Notes: generated by a model from the sequence alone, not told the origin. Positions 27,938-38,690 are shown, counted from the stretch's first letter. The stretch: 64,000 nt of DNA from Planctomycetota bacterium (GCA_020638905.1 JACKHP010000011.1:1-64000), one strand, 5' to 3'. A program made the numbers and translations.

Positions 27938-30900
27938 GAACGCTCGACCCCGGACGCCACGAGCAGCGGCGCACGCTCCGCCTCGGCGATCGACACGAGC
28001 GCGCGCCGGAACTCGCCGTAGCGCGCCAGCGGCACGCGCCGTTCGAGCAGGTCGAGCCGCCGCCGCACGAGCAGCGAACCCTGGTCGACGTCGACCGCGA
28101 GCGAGTACTCGAGCAACCCGGGGACGGAGATCGTCACCGGCTCGGGCACGCGCGTCGCGGACGCGCCGGGCGGCAGACGGTAGCGCACGTCGCTCGAGAG
28201 ACCGAACGGACGCTCGAGCACGAGGTCGTGCACGCGCGTCTCCTCGGATTCGAGCGCCGTGTCCTCGAGTCCGCTGGGATCGAGCACGAGGCGGAGCGCC
28301 GACTCGCCGCCGCCGCGCGGCGTGAGCAGGTCGCGCGCGGCGAAGTCGGCCTCGAGCCAGGCCGGCACCGAGATGTCGTCGAGCTCGGAGCGCCGCACCG
28401 AGCGCACGTCGATCGGTCCCACGAGCGGCGCGAGACGGTTCGCCACGGCGCGCGCGAGGTCGCCCGGCTCGCCCGCGAAGCGCTCGCGCAGGCGCACGCC
28501 GAACTGCCCCGTGCTCGCGTCGCGCAGCGTGACGTCGGCCGAGCCGTCGGCGGACAACGCGACGTCCCAGGTGCGCACGAGCCGGTTGCGGTCGGGCGGG
28601 TCGTAGGGGATCCGCTCGACGCGCACGCCGTCGGCGCGCACGTGGAGGCACTGCGCGCCCTGGTCGTCGGCGCGCAGCGCGTCGAGCGGGTTGCGTTCGG
28701 CGGTGGCGTCGACGTACATCCCCGCGCGCGACGCGCTCGGCGGCAGCCACGCGATGCAGTGGTTGAAGCGGTTCACGAGGGCCACGTCGAGCGGGTCGTC
28801 GGCCGGTCGCGGATCGGCCTTCAGCAGCACCGGCTCGCAGTCGACGCCGATCTCGGCCAGCAGCTGGCGCAGCAGGATCGACTTGTCCTTGCAGTCGCCG
28901 AAGCGGCGCTCGAAGATCGTCGCGGCGCTGTACGGTTCGTAGCCGTGGGTGCCGAAGGGCCAGGCGTTGTAGCGCACGTCCTGGGCCACGAAGCGTACGA
29001 CGGCCTCGATGCGCGCGCGCTCGTCGGACAGGCCGGCGGTGAGCTCGGCCACCTTCTCGCGCATGGCCGGGGTGGTCACGAACTCCTTCTCGACGAGGTG
29101 CCACCACCAGGCGCCGAAGGCCGTCCAGTCGTCGAAGCTCGTCACGTCGACGAGCGGGACGAGCTCCTCGCGCGGCGGCATGTCGGTCTCGAGCAGCGGC
29201 GGCTGCAGGTCGTGCACCGCGAACGTGAGCACCGTGTCGCCGTCCGCGTCGACGTCGCGCGTGCTCTCGATGAGCGCGTCCTGGCGCTCGGACACGTGCA
29301 GCGCGAGGCCCGGCGGCGCGACGACCACCAGCTCGCTCTCGCGCACCGGCGCGCGCTCGGCGAGGCGTCCCGGGCAGAAGTCGTGGCGCGTGCCGAACGA
29401 GCGTCCGAACAGGTCGGGACGGTGCTGGTCGACGCGGTACTCGACGTCGACCACGTCGCCCGGCCGCAGCGGCGGCAAATCGTAGCGGCGCGTCTCGTCC
29501 TTGGGCGTGCGCGGCGGCGGGGCCGGTTCGACGCCGCCGTCGGCGCGCAGCACGCGGACGCCGTAGACGAACAGCTCGGAGTGCTCGGCGTCGGCACGCA
29601 GGGCGTACGTGTCGAGCGCCTTGGCGCCGCCGGCGTTGAGCACGCGCAGCGCCAGGTGCTCGTAGCGGTGCTCGGTGCCGTCGTCGTGCAGGCGCCAGAC
29701 GACCGTGCGCCGCAGCACCTCGAGCGGGTCGTTGCGCGACGGATCGGGCAGCGGCTGCGCGAGCAGGTCGCGCGCGTCCCAGCGCCAGGGCTGCTCGAAG
29801 GGCTCGACGGTCTCGCCGGCCAGGATCGCCAGCCCCGCACGCACCACGGGACGTCCCGGGTCGAGGACGTCGAGCGCGCGCAGGTCGTCGACCGCGGCCT
29901 GCTCGTCGCCCAAGCGCAGGCGCAGGCGCGCGAGCAGCTCGCGCGCCTGCTTGTGGTCGGGACACACGTCGAGCGCGCGCAGCACGAGGTCGACCGCCAT
30001 GCGCGCGTGCGCGTCGTCGAGCGGCGCGAGGCGCTCGGCCGCGCGCAGCATCGTGCGCGTGTCGCCGGGGGACGCCGCGAGGGCCGTCTCGACCGCGCGC
30101 AAGGCGCCGTCGACGTCGCCCGCGTCGAGCAGCCGGTCGAAGAGCACGTCGACGAGCCGGTCGCGCGCCACGTCCCGGGCGGCGCCCTCGCGCAGGACGG
30201 CCAACGACGCCTCGGACTCGCCCGCGTCGAACAGCCGCCCGGCGCGCAGCAGCGCGGACGCGATGCGCGTGCGTCCGTCGTCGGCGTCCTCGGCGCGACG
30301 CCGGAGCTGTGCCGCCTCCCCGGGACGTCCGCGCTGCTCGACGAACGCCGCGCGCGTGACGAGCGCCCGGAACGAACGCGGCGCCGCCGCGAGCGCGCGC
30401 GCCGTGAGCTCGTCCGCACGCTCGGGCAACGGCGACTCGCGCAGCGTGAAGTCCGCCAGGTCGAGCAGCGCCTCGACGTGCTCGGGACGCAGCGCGAGCA
30501 CGCGCTCGAGCGCGGAGACCCTCAGGTTCGCGTCGGTCTCGTTGGGCGTGGCCCACGGATCGCGCGCCGCCCGCGCCAGCAGCCAGGCCGCGCGCGCGTC
30601 GTCCGGCGCCAGCGCGAGGGCGTGCTCGGCCGCCTCGCGCGCCGCGTGTCCCGCCACGTCGTCGGGATGCACGAGCAGGTGCAGCCACACGAGCAGCCGC
30701 GCCGCACGCGGGTCGTCGTCCCGCACCGAGAGGATGTCGAACGCCTCGGGCGCGAGCCGCACCGCAGGCCGCGACGGCCACGGACCTCCCCAGCGCTGCG
30801 CAGACGCGGTGTCGCGATCGGTGCCGGCTTCGGTTTCGGTTTCGGCTGCGGCTTCGGCTTCGGCTTCGGCTTCGGTCGCGGTCGCGGTCGCGCCTCGAGC

Positions 30901-32115
30901 GTCGAGGCCATCGTGCGCGTCGCTGCGCGCATCGTCTCCGCCACCATCTCCTTCGTCACCCGGCGGCGGGCCGCCCATCGCGGACGGATCGAACCCCATG
31001 CCGCGCATGAGCGCGTCGGCGCCTGGCAGGGCGGCCAGCGCGCCGAGCAGTTCGGGACCCTGCAGGGCGGCCACCTCGTCGGGCACCTCGAGTCCCGCGG
31101 TGCGCGCCATGTCGACCAGCAGCGACCAGTCGAAGTCGGGATCCTCGAACGGAGACCAGTCGTCGGTGTCGTGCTCGTCGTAGAACAGGATCACCTCGGG
31201 CGGCGGCTCGGGCCACGACGTGAACGCGCGGTCGATCCCGAGCCGCGGCACCGGACGCCCGTCGACGTCGGTGAGGCGCAACTCGCACGTCCACGGTCCG
31301 TCCTCGACCGCGAGCTTGACGAGCAGCTGGTTCCAGCCGGCGTCGAGCGGCAGCACGACGCGGTCTTGATCGGACGCGAGCGGACGCTCGACGTCGCGCT
31401 CGCCCACCACGTGTCCGTCGAGGAAGACCCGGAACGGTCCCGTGCTCCCGATGCGCAACACGACCGTCCCGGGCTCGAGGGGACGCAAGGCCGTGGCGAG
31501 GTATGCCACGGCCTGCGTGGCCGGGCGCAGCATCTCGTCCAGCTCGATGCGTCCCAGCGGGTGGTTGCCGAGCGGGTTGGGACGCCACGTGACCGGGCCG
31601 GCCTTGCCGGGCATCGGCTCGTCGCGCGCGAAGCGCTGCTCGGGCGGGAGCGTGGCGGCGAACCCGGCGCCGTGCGCGTTGTCGAACGGTCCGGCCAGCC
31701 AGAACGAGGTCAGGGCGCCGAGGTCGTCGACGGCTCCGCGCGCCGCGTCGGGACGTCCCGTGGCGCGCAGGGCGCGGGCACGCAACTGCTCGAGCAGGAA
31801 CGCCACGCGCGGCGGCGTCGCGTCGGGCCACGGACGCACCGGGTCGAGCCGCGCCAGGGTCTCCGGCCACGCGGAGAGTTCGCCGGTGAGATCGCCGAGC
31901 AGCAGCGCGGCCACCTCGGCGTCGGCCCGCGCCAGCGGATCGTCGAGGGCACCCGGCGCGGCCAGCCGCTCGAGCAGGCCGTCGAGCAGCAGCGCGCGGG
32001 CGGCTTCGGGGCGTCCGGCGGCGAGCACGTCGCCGGCCCGTTCGGTGAGATCGGCAACATCCTGCGCGGTCGGCGACAGGAGCGCGAGCAGCGCGAGGAC
32101 GAGGACGGGCGCCAT
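27934..32115 (-). CDS. Large TPR-DUF3857-transglutaminase exported protein
   Basis: A 1393-residue protein with signal peptide MAPVLVLALLALLSPTA. Order: an N-terminal helical part and a beta domain (~120-330), a low-complexity Glu/Ala/Thr linker (~408-430) encoded by a hexanucleotide repeat, TPR-like repeats (~450-760), DUF3857 (GDVVDVEYRVDQ, FCPGRLAERAPVRESELVVVAP, about 860-990) and a transglutaminase core with RFGDCKDKS (Cys1075), FNHCIAWLP (His) and YVDATAERN (Asp). The triad is complete. Proteins with this order are exported in planctomycetes and Bacteroidetes; proposed roles are peptide cross-linking or proteolysis. The tRNA-Val gene is 50 bases upstream on the same strand. Confidence 0.82.
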   Translation of the reverse strand: MAPVLVLALLALLSPTAQDVADLTERAGDVLAAGRPEAARALLLDGLLERLAAPGALDDPLARADAEVAALLLGDLTGELSAWPETLARLDPVRPWPDATPPRVAFLLEQLRARALRATGRPDAARGAVDDLGALTSFWLAGPFDNAHGAGFAATLPPEQRFARDEPMPGKAGPVTWRPNPLGNHPLGRIELDEMLRPATQAVAYLATALRPLEPGTVVLRIGSTGPFRVFLDGHVVGERDVERPLASDQDRVVLPLDAGWNQLLVKLAVEDGPWTCELRLTDVDGRPVPRLGIDRAFTSWPEPPPEVILFYDEHDTDDWSPFEDPDFDWSLLVDMARTAGLEVPDEVAALQGPELLGALAALPGADALMRGMGFDPSAMGGPPPGDEGDGGGDDARSDAHDGLDARGATATATEAEAEAEAAAETETEAGTDRDTASAQRWGGPWPSRPAVRLAPEAFDILSVRDDDPRAARLLVWLHLLVHPDDVAGHAAREAAEHALALAPDDARAAWLLARAARDPWATPNETDANLRVSALERVLALRPEHVEALLDLADFTLRESPLPERADELTARALAAAPRSFRALVTRAAFVEQRGRPGEAAQLRRRAEDADDGRTRIASALLRAGRLFDAGESEASLAVLREGAARDVARDRLVDVLFDRLLDAGDVDGALRAVETALAASPGDTRTMLRAAERLAPLDDAHARMAVDLVLRALDVCPDHKQARELLARLRLRLGDEQAAVDDLRALDVLDPGRPVVRAGLAILAGETVEPFEQPWRWDARDLLAQPLPDPSRNDPLEVLRRTVVWRLHDDGTEHRYEHLALRVLNAGGAKALDTYALRADAEHSELFVYGVRVLRADGGVEPAPPPRTPKDETRRYDLPPLRPGDVVDVEYRVDQHRPDLFGRSFGTRHDFCPGRLAERAPVRESELVVVAPPGLALHVSERQDALIESTRDVDADGDTVLTFAVHDLQPPLLETDMPPREELVPLVDVTSFDDWTAFGAWWWHLVEKEFVTTPAMREKVAELTAGLSDERARIEAVVRFVAQDVRYNAWPFGTHGYEPYSAATIFERRFGDCKDKSILLRQLLAEIGVDCEPVLLKADPRPADDPLDVALVNRFNHCIAWLPPSASRAGMYVDATAERNPLDALRADDQGAQCLHVRADGVRVERIPYDPPDRNRLVRTWDVALSADGSADVTLRDASTGQFGVRLRERFAGEPGDLARAVANRLAPLVGPIDVRSVRRSELDDISVPAWLEADFAARDLLTPRGGGESALRLVLDPSGLEDTALESEETRVHDLVLERPFGLSSDVRYRLPPGASATRVPEPVTISVPGLLEYSLAVDVDQGSLLVRRRLDLLERRVPLARYGEFRRALVSIAEAERAPLLVASGVERS
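30826..30891. repeat. Hexanucleotide tandem repeat, 11 units, in a coding region
   Basis: Eleven contiguous 6-base units: GGCTTC, two GGTTTC, GGCTGC, four GGCTTC and three GGTCGC. On the minus strand they encode alternating Ala-Thr, Glu-Ala and Glu-Thr pairs inside the large DUF3857 protein. Unit changes keep the frame. Confidence 0.95.
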
Positions 32116-32165
32116 CGGGGAGGCGTCTCGGCGAGGGGGCGAGTCTTACGTGCGAACCCGGGGGA

Positions 32166-32241
32166 TGGTGGGCGATGAGGGGCTCGAACCCCCGACCCCC
32201 TGCGTGTAAGGCAGGTGCTCTACCGATTGAGCTAATCGCCC
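32166..32241 (-). tRNA. tRNA-Val (anticodon UAC)
   Basis: Read on the minus strand the 76 bases fold as a cloverleaf: acceptor GGGCGAT/ATCGCCC, D-stem GCTC/GAGC, anticodon stem CCTGC/GCAGG with loop CTTACAC (anticodon TAC at 32206-32208), T-stem GGGGG with loop TTCGAGC, discriminator A and an encoded CCA (32166-32168). UAC reads valine codons GUA and GUG. Confidence 0.97.
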
Positions 32242-32313
32242 GAGGGCTGCTTCAAGCCCGAGGCCCCGACGCGCCGAAAGGCCAGACCGACGCCCGGGAA
32301 GGCCCCGGTCAGG

Positions 32314-32343
32314 TTGACGACATTTCCATTCGAGGGGTATCGT
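32314..32343 (+). promoter_or_regulatory. Sigma-70-type promoter candidate of the UDP-glucose dehydrogenase gene
   Basis: TTGACG at 32314-32319 and TATCGT at 32338-32343 are 18 bases apart, in an interval that is more AT-rich than its surroundings. It would give a leader of about 105 bases before the ATG at 32457. Confidence 0.45.
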
Positions 32344-32456
32344 TCCCGCCCCCGCTGTCTTCGGATCGCCGCCCCGGGGATCGGGCTCGCAACAGCGCAC
32401 ACCATACCCTGCGCCCCGTTCCCGCCCACGGCCCTTCCCCCCACGAGGTCATCATC

Positions 32457-33809
32457 ATGCGCATCGCGGTCATCGGTACCGGATACGTCGGTCTGGTCGC
32501 CGGCACCTGCTTCGCCGAGAGCGGGAACACCGTCATCTGCGTCGACATCGACGCGAAGAAGGTCGACGCCCTGAAGGCCGGCAAGATCCCGATCTACGAG
32601 CCGGGCCTTGAGGAGATGGTGAAGCACAACGCGAAGGAGAAGCGCCTCTCCTTCACGACCGACACCGACGCGGCCGTCAAGGCCAGCGACATCGTCTTCA
32701 TCGCCGTCGGCACCCCGCCCGGAGAGGACGGCAGCGCCGACCTGAAGTACGTGCTGGCCGTCGCGCGCGCCACGGGCAAGGCCGCCAACGGGCCGAAGAT
32801 CCTGGTCGACAAGTCGACCGTGCCGGTCGGCACCGCCGACAAGGTGCGCGCCGCCGCCCAGGCCGAGACCGAGCACCCGATGACGGTCGTGTCGAACCCC
32901 GAGTTCCTGAAGGAAGGCGCGGCGATCGACGACTTCATGAAGCCCGACCGCGTCGTGATCGGCAGCGACGACGAGTACGCGCGCGACATGATGCACCGGC
33001 TCTACGAGCCGTTCGTGCACGACAACCCGAACAAGATCATCCACATGGACGTGAAGAGCGCCGAGCTGACGAAGTACGCGGCGAACGCCATGCTGGCCAC
33101 GCGCATCTCGTTCATGAACGAGATCGCGAACATCTGCGAGCGCGTGGGCGCCGACGTGACGAAGATCCGCACGGGCATCGGCAGCGATTCGCGCATCGGC
33201 ATGCCGTTCCTCTACGCGGGCTGCGGCTACGGCGGCTCGTGCTTCCCGAAGGACGTGCAGGCGATCGTCAAGACGGCGGCCGAGTACGGCTACGACTTCA
33301 AGATCCTGCAGGCCGTCGAGGAGGTGAACGCGCGCCAGAAGTTCCTGCTCTTCGACAAGGTCATGGAGCACTTCGACGGCGACATCGCGGGCAAGACGTT
33401 CGCGGTCTGGGGCCTGGCGTTCAAGCCGCGCACCGACGACATGCGCGAGGCGCCCGCGATCTACATCATCAAGAGCCTCATCGAGGCCGGCGCGTCGGTC
33501 AAGGCGACCGACCCCGAGGCGATCGTGCAGGCGGGCATCTACATCGGCGACATGGGTGACAAGCTCACCTACCACGAGCACCCGTACGAGACGCTCGAGG
33601 ACGCCGACGCGCTGCTGCTCGTCACCGAGTGGTCGGAGTTCAGGAACCCCGACTTCGACCTGATCAAGGCGCGCCTCAACCAGCCCGTGATCTTCGACGG
33701 CCGCAACATCTTCCCGAAGGACGAGCTGGCCAAGATGGGCTTCGCCTACTACCCGATCGGCTCGATGTCGACGGTGGCCAAGAAGAAGGCCACGCCCACG
33801 GCCCCCTGA
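32457..33809 (+). CDS. ugd: UDP-glucose 6-dehydrogenase
   Basis: A 450-residue enzyme of normal length; GAGG at 32445-32448 fits ATG 32457. It oxidises UDP-glucose to UDP-glucuronate with NAD. Motifs: the Rossmann loop GTGYVGLVAG, STVPVGTADKV, NPEFLKEG, KYAANAMLATRISFMNE, GCGYGGSCFPKD with the catalytic Cys262, and LAFKPRTDDMREAP. GC is about 63% in the line I counted, lower than neighbours, with many AAG, GAC and ATC codons; this fits a highly expressed core gene rather than transfer. UDP-glucuronate feeds exopolysaccharide or cell-envelope glycans. Confidence 0.97.
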   Translation: MRIAVIGTGYVGLVAGTCFAESGNTVICVDIDAKKVDALKAGKIPIYEPGLEEMVKHNAKEKRLSFTTDTDAAVKASDIVFIAVGTPPGEDGSADLKYVLAVARATGKAANGPKILVDKSTVPVGTADKVRAAAQAETEHPMTVVSNPEFLKEGAAIDDFMKPDRVVIGSDDEYARDMMHRLYEPFVHDNPNKIIHMDVKSAELTKYAANAMLATRISFMNEIANICERVGADVTKIRTGIGSDSRIGMPFLYAGCGYGGSCFPKDVQAIVKTAAEYGYDFKILQAVEEVNARQKFLLFDKVMEHFDGDIAGKTFAVWGLAFKPRTDDMREAPAIYIIKSLIEAGASVKATDPEAIVQAGIYIGDMGDKLTYHEHPYETLEDADALLLVTEWSEFRNPDFDLIKARLNQPVIFDGRNIFPKDELAKMGFAYYPIGSMSTVAKKKATPTAP

Positions 33810-33837
33810 GCCCGAAGAGGTCTCCGGCCCGGTCGAC

Positions 33838-33872
33838 GGGGCCCCGCGGACGCACGCCGTTCGCGGGGCCCC
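33838..33872 (+). terminator. Strong GC hairpin after ugd
   Basis: GGGGCCCCGCG (33838-33848) pairs with CGCGGGGCCCC (33862-33872), an 11-bp perfect stem with a 13-base loop, 28 bases past the ugd stop. There is no T-run. Confidence 0.6.
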
Positions 33873-34022
33873 GCGCGTTGACGGGACGCACATCGTGTCG
33901 CGCTCCGACGTCGCGCGCAAGTTCCGCAGGCGCGACGCTCGCATCCGCGCGCCACATCACGCTCGCACCCGCGGACGGTGCACACCCACGCGTCCATGCG
34001 GGCACCGGCCGAGAATGCAAAC

Positions 34023-34059
34023 GGGGCGCCCCGCTCTCTCTCCCAGAGCGGGACGCCCC
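34023..34059 (-). terminator. Long hairpin between convergent genes
   Basis: GGGGCG-C-CCCGCTCT (34023-34037) pairs with AGAGCGGG-A-CGCCCC (34045-34059), 14 pairs with one C-A mismatch and a 7-base loop. On the minus strand the base after the stem continues GTTTGCATT, a weak T-run, so it best fits the end of the minus-strand TPR gene (stop at 34122). The rest of 33873-34022 shows nothing recognisable. Confidence 0.65.
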
Positions 34060-34121
34060 TGATGTGCACGACGTCGGTTCTCTCCCATCCGACGTCGTTG
34101 GTCCTTCGGCTGCGTGAGCAG

Positions 34122-35072
34122 CTAGTGACCCGACGGGGACACGGTAACACGAAGCGCGGAGACTGCGTCGGCAACCCGACGCGCCATCTTCTCGTCGTCA
34201 CCCGTGAGGCTCGGGGAGAGGTCGCGCTCGAGCCGATCGACCACCGCGGCGGCGTCTTCGGGGCGTCCTTCGTCGAGCAGTTCCTCGACCCATGTCGTGA
34301 CGCCCTTGACACACTCGAGCGGCTGGTCCGGCCAGGCCGTCGGGAAGCCCTCGGCCAGGGCCGAGGCCTCGTCGAAGCGCTCGAGCGTCACGAGCAGCTT
34401 GATGGCCCAGGTGGTGCCCTGGGCCGCGGTCTTGCCCTGGCCGGGGAACTCGGTGCCGACCCGCAGGTAGAGCGTCACCGCGTCGGCCTGGCGCCCCTCG
34501 CGGCGCAGGATGTGGGCCTGTTCGAGGAGACCCCGGGCGCCGAACTCCCGGGCCCTGCCGGCCTGTGCCCGACGCCCCAGGTCGACCGCATGGGCGAAGC
34601 GCTGGACGGCGTCGTCGCCTCGCCCCCGGGCGCGCAGCAGTTCGCCCGCGCGAAAGGCCGCTTCGGCCCGCTCGTCCAGCCCGTACGTCGGCTCGTCGGC
34701 GACCACGCCATACGCCCTGGCCGCTTCGAGCAGGGCCGCCTCTTCGTCGGCCCCGTCGAGGGCGTAGGCGGCCTTCTTCTCGGCCGCCGCGGCGGCCAGC
34801 GCCAGCTTGCCCGCGGCGAGCGCCTCGGGGGCCACGCCGGACGCTCCTCCGTCGGACGACCCCGACCCGGCCGCGATCGCCGGACGGGTCTCGCCCGCCG
34901 TCGCCGGCTCCCCGGCCAGCAGGGCGCCCCCCAGCCCGAGCAGCGCCGCCACGCACCACGCCACCCGCCCGCCACGCCCCCGCGGGCCGCCCCGGGACGG
35001 ACGCGCGCGCGGCCCCTCGACCCCGGCGCCGCGACGCGCGGCTCCCGGACCACAGATGCTGATCGTGTTCAT
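34122..35072 (-). CDS. Exported TPR-repeat protein
   Basis: A 316-residue protein; ATG 35072 (MNTISICG) is chosen because GAGGAG lies upstream. The first ~37 residues are Arg/Gly-rich and followed by one hydrophobic segment (VAWCVAALLGLGGALLAG), an unusually long n-region for a signal peptide. The mature part is helical: ALLEAARAYGVV, AEAAFRAGELLRARGRGDDAVQRFAHAVDLG, AHILRREGRQADAVTLYLRVGTEFPG and KLLVTLERFDEASALAEGFP look like TPR units, as in YbgF/CpoB-type proteins. No enzyme motif is seen. It is divergent from the htrA-like gene with a 150-base gap; both act in the envelope. Confidence 0.7.
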   Translation of the reverse strand: MNTISICGPGAARRGAGVEGPRARPSRGGPRGRGGRVAWCVAALLGLGGALLAGEPATAGETRPAIAAGSGSSDGGASGVAPEALAAGKLALAAAAAEKKAAYALDGADEEAALLEAARAYGVVADEPTYGLDERAEAAFRAGELLRARGRGDDAVQRFAHAVDLGRRAQAGRAREFGARGLLEQAHILRREGRQADAVTLYLRVGTEFPGQGKTAAQGTTWAIKLLVTLERFDEASALAEGFPTAWPDQPLECVKGVTTWVEELLDEGRPEDAAAVVDRLERDLSPSLTGDDEKMARRVADAVSALRVTVSPSGH

Positions 35073-35223
35073 GGACGACTCCTCGTTCTCGGCCTGATCG
35101 GGATGCGCCCGCGCCCTCGCGCGACCGCCGACTGTCCCGCCCGACGGCCCCGCGGACCTCGCGTTACGCGGCCGAGCTACGTCGTAGGGAGCGACTCCAC
35201 CGCTCTCCCCGGAGATGCATGCC

Positions 35224-36351
<1,128 letters not shown>

Positions 36352-36360
36352 GGCGTCCGA

Positions 36361-36390
36361 GCGCCTTCGCACGACAGCGTGCGAGGGCGC
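36361..36390 (+). terminator. 13-bp hairpin after the HtrA-like gene
   Basis: GCGCCTTCGCACG (36361-36373), loop ACAG, CGTGCGAGGGCGC (36378-36390): 13 pairs with one G-T. It starts ten bases past the htrA stop. No T-run follows. Confidence 0.6.
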
Positions 36391-36595
36391 GCAGGACGCG
36401 CGCGTCGCCCGCGTCGTCCGTGCCTGGGACGCATGACCCACGCAGCGTCCGCGCGCGCGGTGGCGCGAGCGCGCGCGATCCGTCCGGCAAGAGCGTGGCA
36501 TCCGTGGCGAGACGGTGGATGGGCTTGTGGCTCACGGCCAGGGCTGCACGATAGGTGCGGTCCCCCCCGCCCGATCCCGGCCGCCGAGGCATGCC

Positions 36596-38542
36596 ATGAC
36601 CCGTCGTGCGTTCGCCGTCCTGCTGTTCCCGTCCCTGACCGTGCTGGCTCCCGTGGCCGGCGCTGCCGTGGGCGATCTGGTCGACGTCGTGCCCGTCGGA
36701 GCGTATTCGGTCTGGCATCGCGTGGCGTCGCAGGACACGGCCCTCGCCGACCGCTACTTCTACGAGGTGGTCGACGCGGTGCTCGACGCGCACTTCGACG
36801 AGGTCGCGCTCGACGCCATCTCCGCCGCGGGCGCGCCGCGAGACACGCTCGACGAGATGCAGGGCGTGCGCGACGCGATCGCCGGCATCCTCGGATCGGT
36901 GCCGTGGCGCGACCTGGTGCAGAACGAGTTCGTGGTGGCCGAGTCGTACGACCCGCCGTTCCTGCCGGAGTTCACCACGCCCAGCTACCTGTTCGCGTGT
37001 CGTCCCAAGGCCGACCGCGTGCAACCCCTCGAGGACGCGCTGGCCGGCTTCCTCACGTCGGTCTCGGCCATCGCGGGCTCCGACGTGACCTACACGCGCG
37101 GATCCGAACCGGGCCACGACGGGCTCGCCACGCAGCTCCACACGCTGAGCGTGCCCGCGCTGAGCGGCATGACGGTGCTGCAGATGGCGTTCCACGACGG
37201 CCAGATCCTGGTCGGCGTCGGACCCGACTTCTTCGATCGTGCGCTGGCGCTCGCCAGCGGCGGCGAGGGCCAGAGCCTGGCGGCCACCGAGCGCTGGGCC
37301 CAGGCCTTCCGGGGCCTCCCGGCCGACGCTCCGACGCACGTCTTCGTCGACATGCACCAGATGATGAACGGCCTGCACGGGTTGGCCGCCATGCTCGCGC
37401 AGCGCGAGTACGACGCGGGTCTGTGGCAGAGCGTGGTGAACGACGTCTTCGACCTGGTCGACTTCGTCGACCTGATGGGCGTGACGACCCACTGCGAGGG
37501 CAACACCGTCGTGACCGAGACGGTCCGTCGCATCTCGCCCGAAGCGGCCGAACGCAACCCGATCCACAAGTCGAGCGCGGCGGCGGCGTACAGCGGCGAA
37601 CTGCTCGACTACGTGCCGTCCGACGTGATCGCCTTCGACACGCGGGGCGCGATCGACCTGCTCCCCATGTACCACTACCTGATCGACCGGCTGCGCGACT
37701 ACCTGCCCGAGGCCGACGACGTGCTGTGGGACTTCGACGTGCTGCAGGCCGCCGTCGACTTCGACGTCGAGCACGACCTGCTGGCGTGGATGGGCAGCGA
37801 GCACATCAGCATGGAGATCCCGAGCCTGCGCAAGCACGCGGGCGCCGACGACACCGACACGGTCTCGATCTGCCTGCTGCGAGACCCCGCCGCCGCCCGC
37901 AAGTGCCTCGACCGCATGCACGCGGTGTACGCCGCCGCGGCACCGCGACTGCTGGGCGAGCTGCAGGACCACATGCGCTCCGCGGGCATCCCGTTCGTCC
38001 CCGACGTGCGCTTCGAGAAGTCGACCGGCATGTTCCCGCAGCTCTACGAGTTCCAGCTCAGCGTGGGCTCGTTCCCGATCCCGAAGCTGTCGTTCGGCGT
38101 GCTGGGCAACCTGCTCGTGGCGACCACGTCCGAGGACGCGCTCGACCACTGCATGGCCGTCGCGGCGGGTGACTTCGACGGCATCTCCGCGCGGCCCGAG
38201 CTCGAGCACCTGCTCGAGGGCGGCACGTTCGCCGGCGCCGGCCTGCGTCCCGTCGGACGCAACCTGGCCAAGGCCACCCAGATCATCGGCGGTCTGGGCG
38301 GGATGGCCCAGGGCATCGTGTCGTCGATCGCGCCGCGCAACGATCCGCAGGTCCAGCGCATGCTCGGCATCGTGACCGGCGTGCTGCCGAAGATCACCGG
38401 CGTGTTGCAGACGATCGACTTCCTCGGCGACGAGGTGCACTCGAGCGAACTGCGCGAGGGCGGCCTCGTGTGCTACGAGCGCTCGACGCAGTACATGCTG
38501 ACGCCCGAGCAGCGTCCGTCGTACGTCGCGACCAACCGCTGA
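36596..38542 (+). CDS. Exported DUF3352-like protein of unknown function
   Basis: A 648-residue protein; ATG 36596 (MTRRAFAVLL) with CGAGG six bases before. An out-of-frame ATG at 36591 is ignored. A signal peptide ends near APVAGA (residue ~22). The body has helical and beta stretches with two repeat-like halves: LVDFVDLMGVTTHCEGNTVVTETVRR and TVSICLLRDPAAARKCLDRM, and a mid-part PSDVIAFDTRGAIDLLPMYHYLIDRL. This pattern (a per-molecule 'state' with two related alpha/beta halves and DLL..Y.L.DRL) resembles DUF3352, found in planctomycetes and cyanobacteria. No catalytic motif is visible. It lies alone between hairpin-ended genes. Confidence 0.5.
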   Translation: MTRRAFAVLLFPSLTVLAPVAGAAVGDLVDVVPVGAYSVWHRVASQDTALADRYFYEVVDAVLDAHFDEVALDAISAAGAPRDTLDEMQGVRDAIAGILGSVPWRDLVQNEFVVAESYDPPFLPEFTTPSYLFACRPKADRVQPLEDALAGFLTSVSAIAGSDVTYTRGSEPGHDGLATQLHTLSVPALSGMTVLQMAFHDGQILVGVGPDFFDRALALASGGEGQSLAATERWAQAFRGLPADAPTHVFVDMHQMMNGLHGLAAMLAQREYDAGLWQSVVNDVFDLVDFVDLMGVTTHCEGNTVVTETVRRISPEAAERNPIHKSSAAAAYSGELLDYVPSDVIAFDTRGAIDLLPMYHYLIDRLRDYLPEADDVLWDFDVLQAAVDFDVEHDLLAWMGSEHISMEIPSLRKHAGADDTDTVSICLLRDPAAARKCLDRMHAVYAAAAPRLLGELQDHMRSAGIPFVPDVRFEKSTGMFPQLYEFQLSVGSFPIPKLSFGVLGNLLVATTSEDALDHCMAVAAGDFDGISARPELEHLLEGGTFAGAGLRPVGRNLAKATQIIGGLGGMAQGIVSSIAPRNDPQVQRMLGIVTGVLPKITGVLQTIDFLGDEVHSSELREGGLVCYERSTQYMLTPEQRPSYVATNR

Positions 38543-38690
38543 CGTCCGGCGCGGGGCCGTCTGCCGACGCGCACCCGGCGCACGCCGAAGGGACCCGTGC
38601 CGACGCGCGCGCCGGGTGCCTCGCGGACGCGGCTTGACGTGCGCCCGTCCCGCGCCCACCTTGGCGCATCCCCCGAGCCGAGGTGCGCCC

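Noticed and set aside
27781..32178. Plus-strand open frame of 1465 codons opposite the DUF3857 genes
   Set aside because: The minus strand holds real signal peptides, TPR and transglutaminase motifs and tight overlaps; the plus frame gives only low-complexity basic text.
32457..33809. Recent transfer of the UDP-glucose dehydrogenase gene because of lower GC
   Set aside because: About 63% GC with preferred codons fits a highly expressed conserved gene; it lacks the A/T-ending codons seen in the RT island.
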